Shown piece after piece: positions 1 to 5,886 of a stretch of DNA of 8,145 nt (the first letter of the stretch is position 1; every line of letters starts with the position of its first letter). The DNA is from an uncultured Collinsella sp. (GTDB lineage: Bacteria > Actinomycetota > Coriobacteriia > Coriobacteriales > Coriobacteriaceae): the NCBI GenBank assembly GCA_900548935.1, contig URMR01000082.1, positions 1-8,145 on the forward strand, written 5' to 3'. The notes beneath the pieces are model-generated. The model did no database searches and was not told the origin of the DNA. It saw nothing but the letters and a program-made list of their open reading frames with translations. A program made the position numbers and the translations under genes.

Positions 1-1527
1 GAGAACACCGACCACAGCTGGGCCGAGATCAACACGTACTCGGTGTATGACTATGCCGACATGGGGGTGACGCGCTATCAGGTTATGGGCCTGCTGCAGC
101 CGGGCGACGAAGACGGCCCGGTGGCCGGCGAGGTTGGCTATGGCGAGGAAGCGCCCAATGCTACCGTGCAGGTGCGCGGTCAGACATCGAGCATGAACTC
201 GCAGAAGAATTTCAAGGTGGAGCTCAAAAAGGGCAAGGGTACCTGGCGCCAACAGTGCGCGATTGCGCTCAACAAGCACATGGGCGAGGGTATGCGTTTT
301 CGCAACAAGATGGCCTATGACCTTATCCGCGGGATACCCCAGATGATGGGCCTGCGTACGCAGTTTGTGCATCTGTGGGTGTGCGACCAGACCGAAAAGT
401 CCAACGACACCTTTGAGGACTACGGCCTGTTTACGCAGGTGGAGCAGCTCAACAAGACGGCGCTTAAGGCACACGGCTTGGATAAGAGCGGGCACCTGTA
501 CAAGGTGAACAGCTTTGATTTCCATCGCTACGAGGACACCATTAAACTTGCCGACGATCCCGACTACAACCAGGCAAGCTTTGAGGGCATGCTCGAGATT
601 AAGGGCGATTCGGACCACACCAAGCTCATCGAGATGCTCGATGCGCTCAACGACGAATCGCAAAAGATCGACGACGTGCTCGACACCTACTTTGATACCG
701 AGAACCTGGTCTATTGGATGGCGTTTCAGATCCTTACGGGCAACTGCGATACGCAGAACCGTAACTGTTATCTGTACAGCCCGCTTAACTCCAAGGTCTG
801 GTATATCCTGGATTGGGATAACGACGGCATGCTGCGTAAGCTGGAGCTTTCTCTTGCCGGGTTTTCGGACTACGCGAGCTGGGAGCGCGGTGCAAGCAAC
901 TACTGGGGCAACGTGCTGTTTAACCGCGCGTTGCGCAGCAAGTCGTTCCGCAGCGAACTCGACTGTGCCGTCAAGGACTTGCGCTCGTATTTGACCGAGA
1001 CTCGCCTGACCAAGATGATCAAACACTACCGCGAGGTGACTGAATCCCTGGTCTTTGCTTCGCCCGATATCGACAATCTGCCTGTCACCAAGGACCAATA
1101 CGAGCAGATCGCCGCGGCGATTCCCTCCGAGATCGAGGAGAACTACAAGAGCTTTCGCGAGAGTTTTAAAAAGCCCATGCCGTTCTACATCGGCGTGCCG
1201 CAGATCGATTACGGTAAGCTGCATATTAATTGGGATGCGTCCTACGACTTTGAGGCGCGCGACATTCGCTACACCGTAGAGCTTGCGCGCGACTATGCCA
1301 TAAGCGACGTGGTCTTTAAGGCCGAGGACGTGCTGCTTCCCGAGGTGACCTGCGATGCGCCCGATACCGGCCAGTATTTTGTTCGCGTGCGTGCCGCCAA
1401 CTCCGACGGCCATACGCAAGATGCGTTTGACTACTATGTAACCGACGACGGCAAGCACTACGGCATGAAGTGTTTTTACGTGCAAGATGGCGGTAAGGTC
1501 GTGGAGGACACGTATGAGGAGGGCTAG
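1..1527 (+). CDS. CotH-family kinase-like protein, 5' partial
   Basis: The reading frame is open from the first base, so the true start lies upstream; the GTG at 43 is only an internal codon. About 508 residues are visible (numbered here from base 1). Features typical of the CotH family are seen: an RFRNKMAYDL segment at 99-108, followed by the family's 'FVHLWV'-type strand, then YGLFTQVEQLNK at 141-152, an N-x-D segment at 248-250 and the acidic DWDND motif at 271-275. CotH proteins are atypical protein kinases, first known from spore coats, and the acidic motif belongs to their metal/ATP site. After a helical stretch, residues from about 395 to the end look like a fibronectin-III-type beta domain (inference). 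No signal peptide can be judged because the N-terminus is missing. The gene overlaps the downstream VTC gene by 14 bases, and with the DUF4956 gene forms one probable operon. The substrate is unknown; a surface or envelope target is a guess. Family assignment is firm, function is not. Confidence 0.88.
   Translation, partial: ENTDHSWAEINTYSVYDYADMGVTRYQVMGLLQPGDEDGPVAGEVGYGEEAPNATVQVRGQTSSMNSQKNFKVELKKGKGTWRQQCAIALNKHMGEGMRFRNKMAYDLIRGIPQMMGLRTQFVHLWVCDQTEKSNDTFEDYGLFTQVEQLNKTALKAHGLDKSGHLYKVNSFDFHRYEDTIKLADDPDYNQASFEGMLEIKGDSDHTKLIEMLDALNDESQKIDDVLDTYFDTENLVYWMAFQILTGNCDTQNRNCYLYSPLNSKVWYILDWDNDGMLRKLELSLAGFSDYASWERGASNYWGNVLFNRALRSKSFRSELDCAVKDLRSYLTETRLTKMIKHYREVTESLVFASPDIDNLPVTKDQYEQIAAAIPSEIEENYKSFRESFKKPMPFYIGVPQIDYGKLHINWDASYDFEARDIRYTVELARDYAISDVVFKAEDVLLPEVTCDAPDTGQYFVRVRAANSDGHTQDAFDYYVTDDGKHYGMKCFYVQDGGKVVEDTYEEG
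1503..1508 (+). promoter_or_regulatory. Shine-Dalgarno site that fixes the VTC-gene start
   Basis: GGAGGA lies 5 bases before the ATG at 1514, inside the end of the CotH coding region. It supports 1514 over the in-frame ATG at 1487, and suggests translational coupling, since the start lies 14 bases before the end of the upstream frame. Confidence 0.7.
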
Positions 1528-2305
1528 CGCGCTGCTTGAGCGCTGGGCGGCCCCGCCTGTGCGTGCCACGCAGGAGCGTTACCGCCACGAGCTCAAATAT
1601 CTCATTAACGAGGGCGAGCACGCTGCGCTTGCCTGTCGCATGGCGTCGGTGTTTAAGCTGGACAAGCATGCACGGGCGGGTGGTTACACCATTCGCAGCC
1701 TGTATTTTGACGACTACTGCAACTCGGCCTACGAGGAAAAAGACGCCGGTATTCTCATGCGCAAAAAGTATCGCGTGCGCATCTATAACGGCAGCGACAA
1801 GTTGATTAAGCTCGAGCGAAAAAAGAAGTACGGCAGCTGGATCTACAAGGAGGACGCGCCGCTCACGCGCGGCGAGTTTGAGCAGATTCTGGCTGGCGAC
1901 TACGACTTTTTGCTGAGGAGCCCCTATCCGCTCTGTCGCGAGTTCTACATTGAGTGCATCTGCAACGTGATGCGCCCGAGGACCATCGTGGACTACGAGC
2001 GCGAGCCGTGGGTGATGGATGAGGGCACCGTGCGCATTACGTTTGACATGAACGTGCGTGCCGCGGTGGGAAGCTTCGATATCTTTGACGCGACGCTGCC
2101 CGCGCTGCCGGTCCTGGAGCCCGGCAAGCTAGTGATGGAGGTCAAGTTTACGGAGTTTTGCCCGCAACTGGTGCGCGATATGGTGCCGCCGGACGCAGCC
2201 GAGCTTACGGCGGTCTCCAAGTACTGCCTGTGCTACGACAAGACCGCCTACCTTCGCGGATTTAACTACTGGGAATCGGATTTTGGGAACCGAGGGGATA
2301 TTTAG
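1514..2305 (+). CDS. VTC-domain protein (polyphosphate polymerase-like)
   Basis: A 263-residue protein made almost entirely of a VTC domain, a member of the triphosphate tunnel metalloenzyme fold. Visible in order: RHELKY (24-29), YTIRSLYFD (58-66), RKKYRVRIY (83-91), IKLERKKK (98-105), TIVDYEREPW (157-166), RITFD (174-178), LVMEVKFTEF (206-215) and SKYC (235-238). The alternating basic residues and the late Glu (209) and Lys (236) are where the yeast VTC4 domain binds phosphate chains and metal, so the tunnel looks intact. In VTC4 the domain makes polyphosphate from ATP. Stand-alone bacterial members have been annotated as polyphosphate polymerase domain proteins without clear proof of activity. 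No SPX domain, signal peptide or membrane segment is present, so it is probably cytosolic, perhaps acting with the membrane protein encoded 3 bases downstream. The start at 1514 is chosen for the strong GGAGGA upstream; an in-frame ATG at 1487 would add nine residues. Confidence 0.88.
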   Translation: MRRASALLERWAAPPVRATQERYRHELKYLINEGEHAALACRMASVFKLDKHARAGGYTIRSLYFDDYCNSAYEEKDAGILMRKKYRVRIYNGSDKLIKLERKKKYGSWIYKEDAPLTRGEFEQILAGDYDFLLRSPYPLCREFYIECICNVMRPRTIVDYEREPWVMDEGTVRITFDMNVRAAVGSFDIFDATLPALPVLEPGKLVMEVKFTEFCPQLVRDMVPPDAAELTAVSKYCLCYDKTAYLRGFNYWESDFGNRGDI

Positions 2306-2308
2306 ACC

Positions 2309-2974
2309 ATGAGCACCAGGGACTTTTTTAAGAACTCCGTTTTGGAGGCGTTTGGCCAGGTCGACCCTGCCAAGATCGGCCTTTCGCTGCTCGTGGCGCT
2401 CGCCATGGGCATCCTGATCTATTACGTGTACAAGCGCTTTTTTACCGGCGTGGTGTATTCGCGCAGCTTTGCCGTGACGCTCGTGGGCATGTGCGTGCTC
2501 ACCTGCATGGTCACGCTCGCGATCTCGACGAACGTGGTCATCTCGCTCGGTATGGTCGGTGCTCTGTCTATTGTCCGCTATCGTACGGCGGTCAAGGACC
2601 CGCTCGACCTGCTGTATCTTTTTTGGGCCATTACCACGGGCATTACGGCGGGCGCCGGCATGTATGCGCTCGTGGGGCTCACGGCGGTGGTGATCGTGGT
2701 GATGATCGCCGGCTTTGCGAGCCACCAGGACAAGGCGCGCGTTTACATGATGGTCATCCACTACACGGGCCAGATCACGGGTGATGACATCGTGCGTGCA
2801 TTTGGGCGCACCAAGTTCATCGTCAAGTCCAAGACGATGCGCGGCGACAAGGTCGAGATGGCCGTCGAGGTGTTCTCTGACGGTGTGGATATGCCCTATG
2901 CCGACGCCATCCGTGCGTTCGACGGCGTGGAGGACCTGACGTTGATCCAATACAACGGTGAATATCACGGCTAA
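2309..2974 (+). CDS. DUF4956 membrane protein
   Basis: A 221-residue protein with an N-terminal membrane half and a soluble C-terminal half. Hydrophobic segments are at about 22-41, 53-73, 75-90, 100-115 and 118-136. The DUF4956 signature is clear: SLGMVGALSIVRYR (79-92) followed by TAVKDPLDLLYLFW (93-106) and a Gly/Ala-rich helix. Residues from about 139 to 221 are charged and probably form a small cytosolic alpha/beta domain. The family has no established biochemical role. It is repeatedly found next to VTC-domain and CotH genes, as here. The ATG at 2309 comes 3 bases after the VTC stop, with a GAGGGG ribosome site at 2292-2297, so it is almost certainly in the same transcript. A plausible inference is that it anchors the VTC protein at the membrane or forms a channel or sensor for its product; nothing in the sequence proves this. 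Confidence 0.87.
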   Translation: MSTRDFFKNSVLEAFGQVDPAKIGLSLLVALAMGILIYYVYKRFFTGVVYSRSFAVTLVGMCVLTCMVTLAISTNVVISLGMVGALSIVRYRTAVKDPLDLLYLFWAITTGITAGAGMYALVGLTAVVIVVMIAGFASHQDKARVYMMVIHYTGQITGDDIVRAFGRTKFIVKSKTMRGDKVEMAVEVFSDGVDMPYADAIRAFDGVEDLTLIQYNGEYHG

Positions 2975-2981
2975 CTATGTT

Positions 2982-3003
2982 CCGGCGTTCTAACGAACGC
3001 CGG
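2982..3003 (+). terminator. Hairpin after the CotH-VTC-DUF4956 operon
   Basis: A perfect 9-base-pair GC-rich stem (2982-2990 with 2995-3003) and a TAAC loop start 7 bases after the DUF4956 stop codon. The position fits a transcription terminator or a 3'-end stabiliser, but no T-tract follows, so intrinsic termination is uncertain. Confidence 0.5.
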
Positions 3004-3150
3004 ACCGCTCGATGCTGCGCGGGCATCTGCCGGTCGATCTGCCGCTCAAACCGTCGCTCGCGTACATAAAGTACGCTTCGCTCCTCTTTCGCGGCACCTC
3101 GCCACGGCAGCTGCTCGCTCGCTGACGTTTGCCTGACATGCGCAGGCGAA
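3004..3150 (+). repeat. Extragenic stretch with short inverted and direct repeats
   Basis: No gene is supported here. The stretch holds a direct repeat of ATCTGCCG (3025-3032 and 3037-3044), an inverted repeat GCGTAC/GTACGC around an ATAAA loop (3060-3065 with 3071-3076), and an 8-bp stem with one G-T wobble (3128-3135 with 3143-3150). The repeated TCGCTC-type words and the stems resemble a dispersed extragenic palindromic element. Only one copy is visible, so membership of a repeat family is an inference. Confidence 0.35.
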
Positions 3151-3151
3151 G

Positions 3152-3182
3152 TTGATTCACCGGGCGCGTTCACGGGTATTAT
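3152..3182 (+). promoter_or_regulatory. Putative promoter of the sucrose regulator gene
   Basis: TTGATT (3152-3157) and TATTAT (3177-3182) resemble -35 and -10 boxes, 19 bases apart, which is longer than ideal. The -10 box matches the consensus at five of six bases. It overlaps the ATG at 3181, which argues against that ATG being the start codon, and it directly precedes an operator-like palindrome. Confidence 0.45.
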
Positions 3183-3184
3183 GG

Positions 3185-3198
3185 TGAAAGCGATTTCA
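3185..3198 (+). promoter_or_regulatory. LacI-type operator upstream of the regulator gene
   Basis: TGAAAGCGATTTCA is palindromic at 12 of 14 positions with the central CG typical of LacI-family operators. It matches the two operator cores before scrA at 12 of 14 positions. It lies just after the putative -10 box, around the expected transcription start, so a bound repressor would block initiation. This suggests autoregulation. It would also fit most of a CcpA cre consensus. Confidence 0.6.
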
Positions 3199-3203
3199 AT
3201 GAC

Positions 3204-3208
3204 AGGGG
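3204..3208 (+). promoter_or_regulatory. Ribosome site supporting a GTG start for the regulator
   Basis: AGGGG lies 5 bases before the GTG at 3214. The other in-frame candidates (ATG at 3181, 3199 and 3223) have no such well-placed site. The ATG at 3223 is 14 bases from it, which is too far. Confidence 0.5.
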
Positions 3209-3213
3209 TACTC

Positions 3214-4194
3214 GTGGTAAAGATGAAAGATGTGGCCGAGCTGGCCGGCGTTTCGAGCGCCGCCGTCTCGCGCTACCTCAACGGTGGATATATCTCGGCG
3301 GACAAGGCCGAGCGCATTAAGCAGGCAATCGAGCTGACCGGATACGTGCGATCCAGCCAGGCTCGCGCGCTGCGCACCGGTTCCACCAAGCTCATCGGCG
3401 TCATCGTACCTAAGATCAACTCGGAATCCGTGAGCCGCATTACCGCCGGCATTGGTCAGGTGCTCGGTCGCCGTGGCTACCAGATGCTGCTTGCCAACAC
3501 CGACAACGCGGCCGATCGTGAGCTCGAATTCCTCGATTTATTCCAAAACCATCCGGTTGATGGCATTGTGCTGGTGGCAACCATGATCACCGACGAGCAC
3601 CGTCGCGCGATTGAGTCGTGCCGCGTGCCCATTGTGTTGATCGGCCAACATGTCGAGGGCGCGGCGTGCGTCTATCACGACGATTACGAGGCTGCCTTTG
3701 AGCTCGGCCGTGCGCTTGCGGGTCGGGTGGATGGTAAGATCGCCTACATCGGAGTTACCGAAGAGGACCGCGCGGCCGGTTATGACCGCCGTCGCGGTTT
3801 TGAGGCCGGCTTGCGCGCCGCGGGTAACCCGCTCGATGCCGCCTTGATTCGCCTGGGCTCGTTTACGCTCGACTCGGGCTATCGCGCTGCGCGCGAGCTG
3901 CTTGCCGATGCCCCCGATGTTTCGTTTATCGCGTGTGCGACCGACACTATGGCTGCCGGCGCCCTGCGCGCTCTTGACGAGGTGCGTGGCATGGGCGAGG
4001 GCGTGCGTCGCGTGAGCGGTTTTGGCGACAACGCATTTTTGCGCGCGCTGACGGGCGGCATTCCCACCGTGCATTACGGCTACCTGACCAGCGGCGTCGA
4101 GGCGACCAATATGCTGCTCAACGCGCTCGATGGCGAGGAGGGGGAGAGCGGTCTCAAGACGCTCAAGCTCGGCCATCAGCTTATGAATGTCTAG
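3214..4194 (+). CDS. scrR: LacI-family regulator of sucrose utilisation
   Basis: A cytoplasmic DNA-binding repressor, 326 residues from the GTG at 3214. The N-terminal helix-turn-helix spans about 4-24 (MKDVAELAGVSSAAVSRYLN), followed by a hinge-helix segment around 50-57 (QARALRTG), then a periplasmic-binding-protein-like sensor domain from about 60 to the end. 'VSRYLNGGYIS' at the recognition helix is the style seen in sucrose regulators. The gene lies just upstream of scrA and scrB in the same direction, and operator-like palindromes sit before both it and scrA, so it probably represses the sucrose operon and itself. The inducer is likely sucrose, sucrose-6-phosphate or fructose (inference). 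Start choice: the ATG at 3181 overlaps the putative -10 box and the operator lies between it and the ribosome site, so GTG 3214 is preferred; the longest frame from 3181 would give 337 residues and ATG 3223 would give 323. The specific sucrose assignment rests on context. Confidence 0.85.
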   Translation: MVKMKDVAELAGVSSAAVSRYLNGGYISADKAERIKQAIELTGYVRSSQARALRTGSTKLIGVIVPKINSESVSRITAGIGQVLGRRGYQMLLANTDNAADRELEFLDLFQNHPVDGIVLVATMITDEHRRAIESCRVPIVLIGQHVEGAACVYHDDYEAAFELGRALAGRVDGKIAYIGVTEEDRAAGYDRRRGFEAGLRAAGNPLDAALIRLGSFTLDSGYRAARELLADAPDVSFIACATDTMAAGALRALDEVRGMGEGVRRVSGFGDNAFLRALTGGIPTVHYGYLTSGVEATNMLLNALDGEEGESGLKTLKLGHQLMNV

Positions 4195-4283
4195 GTCTTG
4201 ATCGTGCCTGCCCGCCTTTGAGTCCCCCGTTTTTTGTCCCAAAACTACCATTCGCCGGCTTTTTCCTACCGTTCACCCTACTA

Positions 4284-4297
4284 TGAAAACGATTACA
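4284..4297 (+). promoter_or_regulatory. LacI-type operator 1 upstream of scrA
   Basis: TGAAAACGATTACA is an imperfect palindrome around a central CG and is part of a 16-base unit (4284-4299) repeated exactly at 4310-4325. It is the probable binding site of the LacI-family regulator encoded just upstream. With the preceding A it also matches the cre consensus for CcpA, so a global catabolite regulator is the alternative. Confidence 0.75.
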
Positions 4298-4309
4298 GTC
4301 ATATCAAAC

Positions 4310-4323
4310 TGAAAACGATTACA
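4310..4323 (+). promoter_or_regulatory. LacI-type operator 2 upstream of scrA
   Basis: A second exact copy of TGAAAACGATTACA, 26 bases (about two and a half helical turns) downstream of the first. It directly abuts the putative -10 box at 4325, so binding here would hinder RNA polymerase. Confidence 0.75.
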
Positions 4324-4324
4324 G

Positions 4325-4330
4325 TATAAG
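4325..4330 (+). promoter_or_regulatory. Putative -10 box of the scrA promoter
   Basis: TATAAG matches the -10 consensus at five of six bases and lies 2 bases after operator 2. No good -35 box is seen at the usual spacing, so the promoter may be weak or activator-dependent. The leader to the scrA start would be about 40 bases. Confidence 0.45.
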
Positions 4331-4379
4331 TGTCAAAGATGGCCGGGTGTAAATGCGCCCGTTGGAGGAAAGGGAAGTT

Positions 4380-5780
4380 ATGGACTACCGCAAATCAGCC
4401 CAAGAGGTGCTCGACAACATCGGTGGCGCCGACAACGTTGTTTCGGCCGCGCACTGTGCCACGCGCCTGCGCCTGGTGATTGCCGATAATTCCAAGGTTA
4501 ACAAGGAGGCCATCGAGAATGTCGATGGTGCCAAGGGCGTCTTTGAGGCCCAAGGCCAGCTCCAGATTATTTTTGGCACCGGTACCGTCAACAAGGTCTA
4601 CGAAGAGTTCATCGCGCTCAGCGGCGTCGAGGCTGCCACCAAGGCCGAGGTCAAGGAGGCCGCGGCGCAGCAGCAGAATATCTTTATGCGCGCCATTAAG
4701 GTGCTCGGCGATATCTTCGTCCCCATTATTCCCGCCATCGTGGCTTCGGGCCTACTGCTGGGAATCATGAGCGCCCTCAACTTTATGGCTTCCAACGGCT
4801 TTATCGCGCTCGACACCAATAACTTTATCTACAAGATCGCCGACCTGGTCTCGGGCACGTCCTTTGGCATTCTGCAGATCCTGATCGGCTACTCCGCCGC
4901 TAAGGCCTTTGGCGCCAACCCGTATCTGGGTGCTGTCGTCGGCGGTGCGTTCATCAACTCCTCGCTGCAGAGCGCCTACACGGTTGCCTCCGAGGGCGTG
5001 CAGGCCATGGTCACCGTCATCCCCGGCGTGTACAGCTTTGAGTGGGTTGGCTATCAGGGCCACGTGATCCCCATCGTCATCGCCTGCGCCATTCTTGCCT
5101 TCCTCGAGAAGCGCCTCCACAAGATCGTTCCCGAGATGTTCGACCTCTTTGTGACCCCGCTCGTCTCGGTGTTCGTGACCGTGCTCGTAACGCTCGTTGC
5201 CGTCGGCCCCATCTTCGTGTGGGCCGAGAACGCCATCCTCGGTCTGATCCAGGCCCTGCTGACCCTGCCCTTCGGCATCGGTTCTTTTATCGTCGGCCTG
5301 TTCTATGCCCCCACGGTCGTTACCGGTATCCACCAGATGTACACCGCCATCGACCTGGGCCAGCTCGCCCAGTATGGCGTGACCTACTGGCTGCCCATCG
5401 CCAGCGCTGCCAATATCGCCCAGGGTGGCGCCGCGCTCGCCGTTGCCTTTAAGACCCGCGATGCCAAGATCAAGGGCCTGGCGCTTCCTTCAGCCCTGTC
5501 CGCCTTCATGGGCATTACCGAGCCTGCCATCTTCGGTGTGAACCTGCGCTTCTTTAAGCCCTTCATCGCCGGCTGCATCGGCGGCGGTTGCGGTGCCCTG
5601 GTCTGCGCACTCACCTCGCTTGCCGCCTCCGGCACGGGCGTTACCGGCATCTTTGGTATCCTGCTGTGCCTGGCCCAGCCCGTGCAGTACGCAATCATGT
5701 TCGCGGTTGCCGCGGTCGTGTCCTTTGCCGTCTCGTTTGTCCTGTACAAGGACGAGCCCAAGGCTTCCGAGCAGGCCTAA
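4380..5780 (+). CDS. scrA: Sucrose PTS transporter, enzyme IIBC
   Basis: A 466-residue membrane permease that would take up sucrose and phosphorylate it to sucrose-6-phosphate. Residues 1-80 are an EIIB domain with the phosphorylated cysteine in AAHCATRLRLV (Cys26). Residues from about 100 to 455 are an EIIC domain with roughly ten hydrophobic segments. It carries the family's GIHQ motif (His318) and GITEPAIFGVNLRF (from Gly378, Glu381 conserved). The length is typical of sucrose-type EIIBC proteins without a fused EIIA, and no EIIA gene is in the window, so a glucose-type EIIA must act in trans. The start at 4380 is chosen because GGAGGA at 4364-4369 lies 10 bases before it; the frame extends to an ATG at 4353 with no such site. 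Tandem operators upstream indicate control by the LacI-family gene. Substrate could be another disaccharide such as trehalose, but the adjacent GH32 gene strongly favours sucrose. Confidence 0.9.
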   Translation: MDYRKSAQEVLDNIGGADNVVSAAHCATRLRLVIADNSKVNKEAIENVDGAKGVFEAQGQLQIIFGTGTVNKVYEEFIALSGVEAATKAEVKEAAAQQQNIFMRAIKVLGDIFVPIIPAIVASGLLLGIMSALNFMASNGFIALDTNNFIYKIADLVSGTSFGILQILIGYSAAKAFGANPYLGAVVGGAFINSSLQSAYTVASEGVQAMVTVIPGVYSFEWVGYQGHVIPIVIACAILAFLEKRLHKIVPEMFDLFVTPLVSVFVTVLVTLVAVGPIFVWAENAILGLIQALLTLPFGIGSFIVGLFYAPTVVTGIHQMYTAIDLGQLAQYGVTYWLPIASAANIAQGGAALAVAFKTRDAKIKGLALPSALSAFMGITEPAIFGVNLRFFKPFIAGCIGGGCGALVCALTSLAASGTGVTGIFGILLCLAQPVQYAIMFAVAAVVSFAVSFVLYKDEPKASEQA

Positions 5781-5799
5781 GAGCTTTTGATTGAGGGGT

Positions 5800-5828
5800 G
5801 CCCGCGGGCTGTATGCTCGCGGGCGTTT
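5800..5828 (+). terminator. Hairpin between scrA and scrB
   Basis: A GC-rich stem (5800-5809 with 5815-5824, ten pairs including one G-T) with a 5-base loop is followed by G and only three T. It starts 20 bases after the scrA stop. It may be a weak intrinsic terminator that lets some transcripts through to scrB, or a processing and stability element. No operator-like palindrome is seen between it and scrB. Confidence 0.55.
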
Positions 5829-5886
5829 CCCGTATCTGGTGCCGGTCTCTGGCGCTTTGTTACTTTCGATCCGTTAGGACTTTGAT

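Noticed and set aside
2129..2968. A 279-codon open frame on the - strand opposite the DUF4956 gene
   Set aside because: Its translation is rich in His, Asp and Arg with no domain, and the + strand frame has a clear family signature and membrane segments.
3004..3150. CRISPR array or tRNA gene in the repeat-like intergenic region
   Set aside because: There are no regularly spaced identical repeats with unique spacers, and no cloverleaf or conserved tRNA bases were found.
2823..3173. A 116-codon - strand frame across the 2975-3180 intergenic region
   Set aside because: It runs through the hairpins and into the DUF4956 coding region, is Arg/Ser-rich with no recognisable motif, and is better explained as a frame through a structured repeat.
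3538..4251. A 237-codon - strand frame opposite the regulator gene
   Set aside because: It is the shadow of the LacI-family gene; no domain and no ribosome site support it.
4195..4283. Possible terminator of the regulator gene around the T-run at 4230-4235
   Set aside because: No GC-rich hairpin precedes the T-run; only a weak GTTTT/AAAAC pairing (4229-4233 with 4241-4245) is present, so no terminator is called in this stretch.
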